A stretch of DNA of 64,000 nt from Faucicola sp048551375 (GCF_048551375.1 NZ_JBLYZJ010000007.1:97661-161660); one strand, 5' to 3'; positions 24,835-33,727 are shown, counted from the stretch's first letter. Program-made: numbers and translations. Notes: generated from the letters alone by a model not told the origin.

Positions 24835-26415
24835 ATGAGCAGAAATGGAAAAGAAGATTTTACATTAACAGTTATAAGACAATTAAGAGAAAGGGTAGCA
24901 AATTATTGTTCAAATCCTAATTGTCGTGTTCTTACTATTTCTGCTAAAGAAAGTACATCAACTAATGTACATATTATAGGTGAGGGGGCTCATATCTGTG
25001 CAGTTCAGCCGAACGGTGCTAGATATGAGGCTACTATGACAAGCGAGCAAAGAAAGTCTTATGACAATGGTATATGGCTATGTAGAAATTGCCATAAAAT
25101 TATAGATAGTGAACCGAAAAAATACCCTATCGAGTTATTAAGGGAGTGGAAAGAGTGTGCCGAAAAATATTCGGTTGATAATATTGGTAAACGACCAAAA
25201 ACTGATGAAGATATTGAGAAGGCTCAACATTCTTTATTAAAGGGAATGTCCATCCCAATGAAGACCGATGCTATCGAAAATGTACACAAAAATGTACAAA
25301 AAACTTTAGAACTACTAGACCCAAGATTCAAAGTAGTTTCAAGTTACAATGATAATAAATCATCTTTTGTTATTTATCCAAAAAAAGAAAATAAAACTTT
25401 AAATCTTAGTATGGCAATGGATTTTAACGCTCAAAACAAAAGTAAACTTGAAAATTTATTTAAACATGGCGAAGCAGTTTTATTAGAAAATATAACAGAG
25501 ATAAAAACAGATTCAGAGCTTTTTAATCATTTGATAGGTACAGAAAATTTTATCCCAAACAGTCTTTATATCTGTCCAGAAAAAAAACTGAAAGCCCATA
25601 TTCAATTTTATACAGAAGATGATAATTTTTTATTTGATTCTATTCAAACTATAGAGGGTAACGTAACACACGGCATAGAAACTTTCAGTTTTTTTGCTTC
25701 AATAGCTGATGTCATTACACTCAGTTTTAAAAAGATTCCGATTAGTCTTGAGGTGCTTGAAGATAAATTTTCAGCCTCTATTTCTTTTAACTTTGAAAAA
25801 TGGGAAGGATGTGAATTACGTTCTATAAACGATATTGACAAGGTTTATAATTTTATCAATTTATTACTTAATGAAAATGTCCATGGAATTTTTTATGTAA
25901 ATGATTATGAGGTTGCAAGTTTTTCTACTAGATACTTCAAAGAGAACACTTCTAAAAGCATAATTTATCTAATACGATATATTTATAAAGCCTCAAAAAT
26001 CTGTAAAACTTTAAACTACAAGGCTATCTTACCTCAAAATTGCGTATTAGATTCTGATGAATATGAGGCAATCACAGAATTTTATGAAAACTTAATCAAT
26101 AAAAAAGTGTATAAACCTATTGAATTATCTTCTAATACCACAGCAACTTATTTAGTAACTGAAGAGAATTATGACATTTTTTCTAACTTAACATCGAATG
26201 ATAACTCAAGTTTCTTTTTTAAAATTCAATATTTAGATAACATGAAAATATCAATTTTTGGTCAAGAGTTTGTGTTGCCAAATGTGGAATATCTCTTTGA
26301 AAACTTTAAAATTAAATTGAATATTAATAAATTCACAATAGGTGATGAGGTTGAGATAGAATTAATACCAAGTGATAATGATTCAAATTTCAAGATAAGA
26401 TATAGCTTAAAGTAG
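24835..26415 (+). CDS. HNH endonuclease-domain protein with unknown C-terminal domain, probably acquired
   Basis: 526 residues from the ATG at 24835, which has AGGGGG 8 bases ahead; the start is 10 bases after the parC stop. Residues 1-115 form a zinc-supported HNH nuclease domain: Cys25-x4-Cys30, catalytic His53 in EGAHI, Asn78 in DNGIWLC, Cys83-x2-Cys86 and His87. This arrangement, with YPIELLREWK behind it, is common in phage-defence nucleases. The remaining about 400 residues match no family I know; they look beta-rich, with no membrane segment. The gene is much more AT-rich than its neighbours. It resembles HNH-plus-sensor proteins such as Cap5, but no cyclase gene is adjacent and no SAVED domain was recognised. 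A single-gene defence role is inference. Confidence 0.85.
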   Translation: MSRNGKEDFTLTVIRQLRERVANYCSNPNCRVLTISAKESTSTNVHIIGEGAHICAVQPNGARYEATMTSEQRKSYDNGIWLCRNCHKIIDSEPKKYPIELLREWKECAEKYSVDNIGKRPKTDEDIEKAQHSLLKGMSIPMKTDAIENVHKNVQKTLELLDPRFKVVSSYNDNKSSFVIYPKKENKTLNLSMAMDFNAQNKSKLENLFKHGEAVLLENITEIKTDSELFNHLIGTENFIPNSLYICPEKKLKAHIQFYTEDDNFLFDSIQTIEGNVTHGIETFSFFASIADVITLSFKKIPISLEVLEDKFSASISFNFEKWEGCELRSINDIDKVYNFINLLLNENVHGIFYVNDYEVASFSTRYFKENTSKSIIYLIRYIYKASKICKTLNYKAILPQNCVLDSDEYEAITEFYENLINKKVYKPIELSSNTTATYLVTEENYDIFSNLTSNDNSSFFFKIQYLDNMKISIFGQEFVLPNVEYLFENFKIKLNINKFTIGDEVEIELIPSDNDSNFKIRYSLK

Positions 26416-26608
26416 CCAAAATTTTTAGCCTTTTCTAAGTAATTAAAATTTTTTTATTCAATATTGGGCTATTATTCTGTTATGCTAAATTTCAAAAATG
26501 CAGTGGTATAAGCCCAAATCGCCATGCCAAACTTTCCGTTAAGCCTTGTCAAACCGCCCAAATCCCATTAAAGTAACCGTTTGACTTGACACAAACGGAC
26601 TGCCTGCC

Positions 26609-27805
26609 ATGAACCACGACCTCACACGCCTACACCCCTACCCATTCGCCAAAATGGCAACCCTGCTCAACGGCATCACCCCAAACCCTGCCTACACCCC
26701 CATCAAACTCGGTATCGGTGAACCACAACACGAGCCACCTGCGTTTGTGCTAGACGTTATCAAACAAAACCTTGGCAGAATCCAAAACTACCCCACCACC
26801 AACGGCTTGCCAGAACTACGTCAAGCCATTGCCGACTGGCTATGCTCACGCTTTCATGTCAAAGCCGTCAACATCGACACCCAAGTCTTACCTGTCATGG
26901 GTACTCGTGAAGCCCTGTTTAGCTTTACCCAAGCCGTGTTTGACCGCTCGCAAGCCGATCAAAAACCCTATGTCGTCATGCCCAACCCTTTTTACCAAAT
27001 CTATGAAGGGGCGACTTTGCTGGCAGGGGGACAGCCGTATTTTGTCAACTGTACCGCAGATAACAACTTTGTCGGTGATTACACCGCCATTCCGAGTGAA
27101 GTATGGGAAAAAACCCAACTGGTATTCGTCTGTAGCCCCAACAACCCCACAGGCTCAGTGATGAGCGCCGAACAATGGCAACAACTTTTGGCATTGTCGG
27201 ATAAACATGGCTTTGTGATTGCCAGTGATGAATGCTACAGCGAGCTGTATTTTGACACGCCACCTGTCGGACTGCTTGAAGTGTGTGCCGACATGGGGCG
27301 AGATGATTTTACCAATTGTGTGGTATTTCATTCACTGTCAAAACGCTCAAATCTACCGGGGATGCGGTCAGGGTTTGTCGCTGGGGATGCTAAGATTTTA
27401 CAGCCGTATGCCCTTTACCGCACTTATCAAGGCTGTGCGATGCCGATTCATCACCAACTTGCCTCAATCACCGCTTGGCAAGATGAAGCCCATGTTGAAG
27501 CCAATCGAGTGATGTACCGTCAAAAGTTTGATTTGTGGTTAGACAAGCTAAATGACAAATTACCGCTTCGCCGTCCAGATGCAGGGTTTTATTTTTGGCT
27601 ACCTGTCAAAAATGACGAAGAATTTGTCAAAGTGATTTATGAAAAACTCAATATTCATGCGTTGGCAGGGCGGTATTTATCACGAGATACCCCAAACGGT
27701 AATGCAGGGGAAAACTTTGTCCGCATGGCGTTGGTGGCGGATATTGCACAAAGTGAGGAAGCGATTGACCGCTTACTGACGTTGGATTTGGAAAAATTAG
27801 TCTAA
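26609..27805 (+). CDS. dapC: Succinyldiaminopimelate transaminase DapC
   Basis: PLP-dependent aminotransferase of 398 residues in the succinylase branch of lysine/meso-diaminopimelate synthesis. The N-terminal MNHDLTRLHPYPFAKM and GIGEPQHEPP are typical of DapC rather than of other class I enzymes. Substrate and PLP motifs are NYPTTNGLPELR, SPNNPTG at about 176-182, SDECYSE (Asp207, Tyr210) and the Schiff-base Lys245 in HSLSKRSNLPGMRSG. It appears monocistronic. It supplies the meso-DAP used by MurE, encoded elsewhere in the window. Confidence 0.93.
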   Translation: MNHDLTRLHPYPFAKMATLLNGITPNPAYTPIKLGIGEPQHEPPAFVLDVIKQNLGRIQNYPTTNGLPELRQAIADWLCSRFHVKAVNIDTQVLPVMGTREALFSFTQAVFDRSQADQKPYVVMPNPFYQIYEGATLLAGGQPYFVNCTADNNFVGDYTAIPSEVWEKTQLVFVCSPNNPTGSVMSAEQWQQLLALSDKHGFVIASDECYSELYFDTPPVGLLEVCADMGRDDFTNCVVFHSLSKRSNLPGMRSGFVAGDAKILQPYALYRTYQGCAMPIHHQLASITAWQDEAHVEANRVMYRQKFDLWLDKLNDKLPLRRPDAGFYFWLPVKNDEEFVKVIYEKLNIHALAGRYLSRDTPNGNAGENFVRMALVADIAQSEEAIDRLLTLDLEKLV

Positions 27806-27818
27806 CAAGTTAGGCATG

Positions 27819-27973
27819 GTAGGGGCGTATTGCATACGCCCGATATTGATAGAAAAAATTTTAATTACTCGTCAGCCCTGCGTAGGCAGAGGTCTAGGGT
27901 TTTTAAAAATGGCTTTAGAAAAACCGCATAATTCCTCAAAATTTCAAACAGGGCGTATTCAATACGCCCCTAC
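27819..27973. mobile_element. Composite repeat: GTAGGGGCG ends enclosing a MITE remnant
   Basis: The outer ends GTAGGGGCGTATTGCATACGCCC (27819-27841) and GGGCGTATTCAATACGCCCCTAC (27951-27973) are inverted hairpins as at 16942-17008. Between them, at 27861-27899, lies a degenerate inverse fragment of the TAGGACTTACG element family (CTCGTCAGCCCTGCGTAGGCAGAGGTCTAG). It has the appearance of one repeat inserted in another. It separates dapC from the convergent patatin gene. Confidence 0.65.
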
Positions 27974-27994
27974 GATATTTGCTTGATAAAACCC

Positions 27995-29392
27995 TTAACC
28001 ATTGCCCATAAAGTTATTGATTTGAGCCAATTTTTTACGTTTTTGGTGAATGTCGTGGGTGACAAAGATATCATCAGTTTCTGGCAACATAAACCAATCT
28101 GGGTGACGGAAGGTATTTTCGATATCTTCTAGCCCACTGTGCCAGTGTTCTTGCATGGTGGTGGCACTAAATTCATAGTCTTTATAGCCACGCTCATAGG
28201 TCTTTTTGTGATAAATCAAATGAATCACATTTTTCACGCCCACTTCGGTCATTTGGCGAGCTTTATCCACACAAAGTTTTTCATATTTATCCACTTTGGC
28301 ATCGTCATCAATGATTTCGAGTAACTCTTTTACCAAACGAGTATAGCGTAACTTTTGTGCCATAAAGTCAGTCACCATGCGAGTTTTGCTCGAATACTGG
28401 ATGTCTTTGACACGCTCATCAATTTCCATCATATTCTCTGGCACTTGTCCACGAGCATTCCACAAATCCACTTGGAAAATCAACTGTTTAAGGTGTTCTT
28501 CGTGGCTGAGGATTTCGTTCAATGGCGTGTTTGATACCATGCCACCATCCCAATAGTATTCGCCATCAATCTCCACCGCAGGGAAACCAGGGGGCAACGC
28601 ACCAGAGGCGATAAAGTGGTCGTAATGGAGTTCTTCATTTTCATTGCTAAAGATGGCAAAGTTGCCGTTACGCACGTTGACCGCTGATACGGATACTTTC
28701 ATGCGGTTGACATCATTGACCAGTTTGAGGTCGCAGTAGCGTTCGAGGGTTTCACGTAGTTTATCGGTGGTGTAATAGCTCAAATGGTTGGGTGTGGTGT
28801 CATACGGCATAAAATAGCGAGGTTTAAAGAAGCCTCTTTGCCCCTCAATCATGGTCTGCCACGCTTCGGCAGTGGATTCCATCACACGCAGTTGCTGTTT
28901 GAGAAAGCCATTTTCAAAAATCCACGGCATAAAATGGCTGACCATATCCACTCGGCTCATTTGGTCAAGTTGATTGGCAAATTGACGGTAAAAATTCACC
29001 CCTGCTGGTGTGTAGTTGCGTTGGGTGATGGTGTTCCAAAACCCTTGCAAGGCGGCAAGGCGATTTTCTGGGCGGTTGCCTGCAATGATGGCGGTGTTTA
29101 ATGCCCCAATCGAAATGCCCGAAATACGGTCGATTTTAATGCCTTGTTTATGCAAGCCCTCATAAATCCCTGCTTGGTACGCCCCCAATGCCCCACCGCC
29201 TTGAAGTAGCAAGGCAACGCTGTCGTATTGTTTGACCAGTTCTTTTAGTGGTGGCGTGCCTTGTGGGGTCGGTTGGGCAGGGTTGGGTTGAGGGGCTTGT
29301 AATGCCACACCTTTACTGGGGGCAACTTGGGCTGAAGTAGGGCTACTCGTTTGATTGGGCTGATTGGTTTCGACAGGTTTTTTGATAGGCAT
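27995..29392 (-). CDS. Patatin-like phospholipase with C-terminal DUF3734-type domain
   Basis: Serine acyl hydrolase of 465 residues. After a Pro/Gln/Thr-rich N-terminus of about 50 residues, the patatin domain has the oxyanion loop QGGGALGAYQAG (from residue 64), nucleophile Ser94 in GISIGALN and the catalytic Asp in YYWDGGMVSNTP near residue 280. The C-terminal part, with DIQYSSKTRMVTDFMAQ and AQINNFMGNG, fits the DUF3734 region found in long proteobacterial patatins. No signal peptide is apparent, so it probably acts on inner-membrane lipids from the cytoplasm, or is exported by another route. Its substrate is unknown. It is monocistronic. Confidence 0.9.
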   Translation of the reverse strand: MPIKKPVETNQPNQTSSPTSAQVAPSKGVALQAPQPNPAQPTPQGTPPLKELVKQYDSVALLLQGGGALGAYQAGIYEGLHKQGIKIDRISGISIGALNTAIIAGNRPENRLAALQGFWNTITQRNYTPAGVNFYRQFANQLDQMSRVDMVSHFMPWIFENGFLKQQLRVMESTAEAWQTMIEGQRGFFKPRYFMPYDTTPNHLSYYTTDKLRETLERYCDLKLVNDVNRMKVSVSAVNVRNGNFAIFSNENEELHYDHFIASGALPPGFPAVEIDGEYYWDGGMVSNTPLNEILSHEEHLKQLIFQVDLWNARGQVPENMMEIDERVKDIQYSSKTRMVTDFMAQKLRYTRLVKELLEIIDDDAKVDKYEKLCVDKARQMTEVGVKNVIHLIYHKKTYERGYKDYEFSATTMQEHWHSGLEDIENTFRHPDWFMLPETDDIFVTHDIHQKRKKLAQINNFMGNG

Positions 29393-29628
29393 GGTAACTC
29401 CGTTTTTATTGGTTTAACGTAATTTTATGTGCAATAGTTTAGCAAATTTTTGGGACATTAAGATGACAACTGGCAAAAAAACCTCACCTAACAAAAGGTT
29501 GAGATACGCCAATGAAACCCTTACAATAGCAGTAATTTGCCGAAATTCCTAGGCAATTTGGTAACCAAACTGATGTATATTGTCGGTTTATTGGTTGTCC
29601 TATTCACCCAATCTATGAGAATCTAGGT

Positions 29629-30867
29629 TTGACCAAACACGCTACCCCCATCCCAGCCGAAGCCGAAGTTAACACGCCCAATCCGTTTGAGGACGATACA
29701 CCCATCAGCTTTGCCAATGCCAAAACAGGCTCGGTAGGCATTGTCACGCCCCAAAAAATCCATTTTGACACGCCATTGACGCTCGAATGTGGGCGAGTGC
29801 TAAACGAATTTGACTTGATGGTCGAAACTTACGGCACATTAAATGCGGATAAATCCAATGCGATTTTGATTTGTCATGCGTTATCGGGCAGTCATCATGC
29901 CGCAGGCTATCACAGCGAAACGGATAAAAAAGCAGGTTGGTGGGATAATTTTATTGGTGGTGGCAAAGCCATTGATACCGACCAATTTTTTGTGGTATGC
30001 CTCAATAATATCGGCTCATGCTACGGTTCGACAGGACCGACCACGATAAATGTAGAAACAGGCAAGCCTTATGCTTCGGATTTTCCACTGGTAACGATTA
30101 AAGACTGGGTAACCACCCAAGCCATGCTTGCTGACCACCTTAACATTAACGTATGGCACGCTGTGGTGGGTGGCTCGATGGGCGGTATGCAGGCGTTGCA
30201 ATGGGCGATTGACTATCCCGCTCGGCTAAAAAAATCGGTGATTATCGCCAGTACCCCCAAGCTATCTGCCCAAAATATTGCTTTTAATGAGGTGGCTCGC
30301 CAGTCGATTTTGTCCGACCCAGATTTTTGTCAAGGGCAATACCTTGAACAGGGCAAAATCCCCAAACGTGGGCTGATTTTGGCTCGCATGGTGGGGCATA
30401 TCACGTATTTGACCGATGAGGCGATGCGGGTCAAATTTGGGCGTGACCTCAAAGCTGGCAAATTGATGTTTAATTATGATGTGGAGTTCCAAGTGGAAAG
30501 CTACTTGCGTTATCAAGGGGAGCAGTTTAGTGAACGCTTTGATGCCAATACCTATTTGCTGATGACCAAGGCGTTGGATTATTTTGACCCTGCGAGAAAT
30601 TTGGCAAGCAATGTAGATGAAACGGTCAGCGATGGCGAGGCGTTACGCCAAGCGTTACAACATACCGAATGTCAATTTTTGGTGGTGTCGTTTACGACTG
30701 ATTGGCGGTTTGCCCCAGAGCGGTCGCAAGAGATTGTCGATGCGTTGATTGCCAATGCCAAGCCTGTGAGTTATGTGAATATTGATGCTCCGTATGGACA
30801 TGATTCGTTTTTGTTTGATATTCCGCTGTATAATCAAGCAGTTAAGAATTTTTTGAAAGCTAATTAA
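29629..30867 (+). CDS. metX: Homoserine O-acyltransferase MetX
   Basis: Activates homoserine by acyl transfer, the first committed step of methionine synthesis. It has 412 residues. Alpha/beta hydrolase triad: Ser183 in GGSMGGMQ, Asp358 in TTDWRF and His391 in YGHDSF. The N-terminus is extended by about 30 residues rich in Pro/Ala. The start is a TTG at 29629, because no in-frame ATG lies before the conserved domain. Whether it uses acetyl-CoA or succinyl-CoA cannot be settled by eye; proteobacterial enzymes paired with MetW are often succinyl-specific (MetXS). metW follows after 11 bases. Confidence 0.95.
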   Translation: MTKHATPIPAEAEVNTPNPFEDDTPISFANAKTGSVGIVTPQKIHFDTPLTLECGRVLNEFDLMVETYGTLNADKSNAILICHALSGSHHAAGYHSETDKKAGWWDNFIGGGKAIDTDQFFVVCLNNIGSCYGSTGPTTINVETGKPYASDFPLVTIKDWVTTQAMLADHLNINVWHAVVGGSMGGMQALQWAIDYPARLKKSVIIASTPKLSAQNIAFNEVARQSILSDPDFCQGQYLEQGKIPKRGLILARMVGHITYLTDEAMRVKFGRDLKAGKLMFNYDVEFQVESYLRYQGEQFSERFDANTYLLMTKALDYFDPARNLASNVDETVSDGEALRQALQHTECQFLVVSFTTDWRFAPERSQEIVDALIANAKPVSYVNIDAPYGHDSFLFDIPLYNQAVKNFLKAN

Positions 30868-30878
30868 AAGGGGAATTC

Positions 30879-31487
30879 ATGCGTATAGACCAACAACTTG
30901 CCGAACAATGGATTCGACCTCACAGTAAAGTGCTAGACCTCGGCTGTGGCGATGGTGAACTGCTCGCCCACCTGCAACAAAACCTCAACGTCTTTGGCTA
31001 CGGCATCGAAATCGACCAAGCCAAAATCAATGACGGTATCGCCAAAGGCATCAACGTCATCGAACAGGACCTTAACCTCGGCTTATCACGCTTTGCCGAC
31101 AAGAGTTTTGACACTGTGGTCATGGCTCGTGCTTTGCAAGCGGTCGATAACCCCGACCAATTGCTACTCGATATGCTTCGAGTGGGGCGTGAAGTCATCG
31201 TCACTTTCCCCAACTTCGCCCATTGGCAAAACCGCATTTGGCTTGGGATTAAAGGCAGAATGCCAATGTCGGACGCTTTGCCCTACGCATGGTATAACAC
31301 GCCCAATATTCACCTTTGCACCTTTAAAGACTTTGAACAACTGTGTGCCGACCACGATATCAAGATTTTAAACCGCTATGCCGTGCAAGAAAGCGAAAAG
31401 CCCTACTCACCCTTGATGGCAAGTATCGTGCGAAAAAATGCCAACCTATTGGCAGATGTGGCGATTTATCGAGTGACCAAACAGTAA
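30879..31487 (+). CDS. metW: Methionine biosynthesis protein MetW
   Basis: SAM-methyltransferase-fold protein of 202 residues that works with MetX; it has been found to be needed for full MetX activity in related bacteria. The SAM-binding motif VLDLGCGDGELL is at 17-28, followed by GYGIEID, VMARALQAVDNPDQLL and the family block VTFPNFAHWQNRIWLGIKGRMP. AAGGGG precedes the ATG. It is translated from the same operon as metX. It has no terminator directly downstream; a long inverted repeat follows at 31582. Confidence 0.95.
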   Translation: MRIDQQLAEQWIRPHSKVLDLGCGDGELLAHLQQNLNVFGYGIEIDQAKINDGIAKGINVIEQDLNLGLSRFADKSFDTVVMARALQAVDNPDQLLLDMLRVGREVIVTFPNFAHWQNRIWLGIKGRMPMSDALPYAWYNTPNIHLCTFKDFEQLCADHDIKILNRYAVQESEKPYSPLMASIVRKNANLLADVAIYRVTKQ

Positions 31488-31581
31488 GGAATTATTTTAA
31501 ATAATTTATCAATTAGATATAAACAATAACCAAAATTTATCACTTCTCTAAATAATCCGCCATATACGACAATTGATGACC

Positions 31582-31615
31582 TGTTACAATATTTCGCCTA
31601 AGAAATATTGTAACA
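31582..31615. repeat. Perfect 14-bp inverted repeat downstream of metW
   Basis: TGTTACAATATTTC and GAAATATTGTAACA pair without mismatch over a 6-base spacer (GCCTAA). No T run follows, so it is not a standard terminator. It may be an operator for the Sel1 gene 210 bases further on, or a structured 3' end of the metXW transcript. The surrounding gap 31488-31823 also holds the hairpin at 31726. Confidence 0.8.
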
Positions 31616-31725
31616 ATCATTAACATTCGCTGGTTTTTGATTGAAACATACATTCAACAATGTTAACCTAAAACTATCAAAATCCCCTATTAGTTATAGT
31701 AAGTTTATACTTTTATTCATATAAA

Positions 31726-31758
31726 AACCCATCACTGAATCATAATTTCAGCTGGGTT
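31726..31758. terminator. Hairpin with weak T tract upstream of the Sel1 gene
   Basis: AACCCA...CTGAA pairs with TTCAG...TGGGTT, followed by ATTTT. It could terminate metXW readthrough or be part of the Sel1 gene leader. Imperfect stem. Confidence 0.4.
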
Positions 31759-31823
31759 ATTTTCGTAAATTTTAATGACAACGCTGGGTATGGGTCATCC
31801 TCACTCGCCCACTGGAGTAACTT

Positions 31824-32405
31824 ATGAAATTATTTAAAATCGCCATGTTGACCACAGTCTTAGGTATCTCAAGTGTCGCTAGTGCTGACCTCGTGTCAAA
31901 CGTACCGCTAAATAGTTCACGTTTTGACACCATGCAACCCAATGAGCTAATCAATCAAGCCAAATCAGGCAACCAACAAGCCCAATTCTTCCTAGCAAAA
32001 CGCTACCAAAAAGGCTTGGGTATCGCCCAAAATTACCAACAAGCCATCAACTGGTACACCACCGCCGCCAAACAAGACATCGCACCTGCACAGCTTAACC
32101 TTGCCATGATGTATATTCGTGGTGAAGGCTTACAGCCAAACGCACAACAAGCTCGCTATTGGCTAGAAAAAGCTGCCAAATTGGGTGATAACCGTGCCAG
32201 CTACACCCTTGCCATGCTAGACGAAAAAGAGCGTAAACTGGTCGATGCGTACAAATGGTATGACCTAGCCGCTCGTGATGGTATGCTATCAAGCGAAGTC
32301 CGTAGTCGTGCTCAAGGTAAAATCGGTCAATTGGCATTGAACTTATCTAGCCAAGACATCGCCACCGCTCGTAGCCGTGCGGATAGCTGGTTTCAATCAA
32401 AATAA
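31824..32405 (+). CDS. Exported Sel1-like repeat protein
   Basis: 193 residues with a cleavable signal peptide (MKLFKIAMLTTVLGISSVASA, cut before Asp22). The mature part carries three or more Sel1/TPR-like repeats with the pattern AxxxLAxxYxxGxGxxxxxxxAxxWYxxAA: AQFFLAKRYQKGLGIAQNYQ, AQLNLAMMYIRGEGLQPNAQ and ASYTLAMLDEKERKLVDAY. Such proteins serve as periplasmic protein-interaction scaffolds; the partner is unknown. GGAG lies 8 bases ahead of the ATG, and a strong terminator follows. Confidence 0.88.
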   Translation: MKLFKIAMLTTVLGISSVASADLVSNVPLNSSRFDTMQPNELINQAKSGNQQAQFFLAKRYQKGLGIAQNYQQAINWYTTAAKQDIAPAQLNLAMMYIRGEGLQPNAQQARYWLEKAAKLGDNRASYTLAMLDEKERKLVDAYKWYDLAARDGMLSSEVRSRAQGKIGQLALNLSSQDIATARSRADSWFQSK

Positions 32406-32419
32406 TTAGTGATAATTAG

Positions 32420-32452
32420 AAAAAAGCCCTTACGTTGTGTAAGGGCTTTTTT
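32420..32452. terminator. Bidirectional terminator after the Sel1 gene
   Basis: AAAAAGCCCTTAC pairs with GTAAGGGCTTTTT over GTTGT, followed by T residues. Confidence 0.92.
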
Positions 32453-32515
32453 GTGAAAACATAATCAGTGTCATATTGTATGGTAAATCAAATCAGAAAT
32501 CATACTTTGCCATTT

Positions 32516-32540
32516 TGGGCGTATGCAACACGCCCCTACC
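32516..32540. repeat. GGGCGTATG/CACGCCCCTAC hairpin repeat
   Basis: A single copy of the GTAGGGGCGTA family, within a longer AT-rich unit bounded by AAATCAAATC and GGATTTGATATCAT, between the Sel1 gene terminator and the nfuA stop. Confidence 0.7.
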
Positions 32541-32562
32541 AAGCTAAATTTTGGATTTGATA

Positions 32563-33204
32563 TCATTTATAAAACGCATTAGCAGTATAGCTATGGTCGG
32601 TTTCATCAATGACTTGGGTCAGTTCTGGAATTTGTTGTTTTAACGTCACTTCCACGCCTTGCTTCAAGGTCATATCGACTGCCGAACAACCTTGACAGCC
32701 ACCACCAAACTTTAACACCGCAGTGATGCCCACGCCTTCTTCTTCGACCAAGTCCACAAGCTGAACATTGCCACCATGTGAGGCAAGGTTTGGATTGACT
32801 TCACTTGATAGGACATAGTTAATACGCTCTTCCAGACTGGCATTTTCGCCCAATTTTGGCACTTTTGAATTAGGGGCTCTAAAGGTGAGCTGACCGCCAA
32901 AACGGTCTTTATTGTAGTCAATGACCGCATCTTCAAGGTAGGGCAATGAGGGCGTGTCGATATAAGCGGTAAAGGTCGGATAATCGAGTTTTAAATCTTC
33001 GGTATTGCGGTCATCTGGCTGACTGTATGACATACAGCATTCGGCTCGTGGCGTGCCTGCGTGTTCGACAAAAATTCGCACGCCAATGCCATCGGTATTT
33101 TGTTTGGCAAGCAATTCGGTCAAGTAGCTTTGAGCCGAATCAGTGATGCTAATATTGGTGGTTTTGGTTGGTTCAGTTGAATTTGGAGTAGTATTATCAG
33201 TCAT
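32563..33204 (-). CDS. nfuA: Fe-S cluster carrier protein NfuA
   Basis: Delivers 4Fe-4S clusters to target proteins under stress. It has 213 residues. The N-terminal degenerate A-type domain (about 17-110) has GIGVRIFVEHAGTPRAECCMSY, and the C-terminal Nfu domain carries the cluster ligands Cys170 and Cys173 in GGGCQGCSAVDMTLKQGVE. The first 15 residues are Thr/Asn/Pro rich. It appears monocistronic. Confidence 0.95.
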   Translation of the reverse strand: MTDNTTPNSTEPTKTTNISITDSAQSYLTELLAKQNTDGIGVRIFVEHAGTPRAECCMSYSQPDDRNTEDLKLDYPTFTAYIDTPSLPYLEDAVIDYNKDRFGGQLTFRAPNSKVPKLGENASLEERINYVLSSEVNPNLASHGGNVQLVDLVEEEGVGITAVLKFGGGCQGCSAVDMTLKQGVEVTLKQQIPELTQVIDETDHSYTANAFYK

Positions 33205-33304
33205 AACAAATCCCTAATTTTGCGTTCGTTCATATGTCATCATTTTGCGGTTATTATAGCAAATCTTGAGTGTTTTAGTTGGGATTTTTATTTATCAACT
33301 TGTT

Positions 33305-33337
33305 AAAATAATATATTTATTTTTAATATATTATTTT
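33305..33337. promoter_or_regulatory. Perfect 13-bp AT-rich inverted repeat upstream of the AhpD-like gene
   Basis: AAAATAATATATT and AATATATTATTTT pair exactly over a 7-base spacer, 43 bases before the ATG at 33380, with TATAAT-like sequence between it and the gene. Placement and symmetry suggest an operator for a redox or thiol regulator. Confidence 0.5.
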
Positions 33338-33379
33338 GTATAATAATAAAATAATTCATTTTTATACCAACTGGAGCGG

Positions 33380-33727
33380 ATGATGAGCAAATCTTACAAT
33401 GATATTACCAAACGTGTGTCAATCAATATGGGCAAACTACGCAAAGAAGTCCCTAATACCCTCAAAGCCTTTAGCGAGTTATCAAGCAGTGCGTTAACCG
33501 ATGGGGCATTGGATAAAAAACAAAAAGAGTTGATTGCATTAGCCATTGCGGTCAGTCAACGCTGTGACCCTTGTATCGGTTTTCACATGAAAGCCTTGGT
33601 AAAATTGGGGGCAACTCGTGCAGAAGTGGCAGAAACTTTGGGGATGTGTGTGTATATGGGCGGTGGCCCTGCGTTGATGTATGCGTCTGACGCAATGGAA
33701 GCCTTTGATGAGTTTAGCCAAGCCTAA
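33380..33727 (+). CDS. Carboxymuconolactone decarboxylase/AhpD-family protein
   Basis: All-helical protein of 115 residues with the AhpD active-site pattern CDPCIGFHMKA: Cys62, Cys65 and His69. Proteins of this size with CxxC..H act as thiol peroxidases or disulfide reductases rather than as true carboxymuconolactone decarboxylases. The flanking ELIALAIAVSQR and GATRAEVAETLGMCVYMGGGPALMYA are typical. GGAG precedes the ATG (tandem ATGs at 33380 and 33383). A long inverted repeat upstream suggests specific regulation. It is not cotranscribed with nadM, which lies 153 bases on. Confidence 0.9.
   Translation: MMSKSYNDITKRVSINMGKLRKEVPNTLKAFSELSSSALTDGALDKKQKELIALAIAVSQRCDPCIGFHMKALVKLGATRAEVAETLGMCVYMGGGPALMYASDAMEAFDEFSQA

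Noticed and set aside
24835..26415. CBASS Cap5-type system
   Set aside because: Only the HNH half fits; there is no CD-NTase gene nearby and no SAVED domain was recognised.
29393..29628. SAM riboswitch upstream of metX
   Set aside because: No recognisable SAM-I, SAM-II or SAH aptamer core was found in the 236-base leader.
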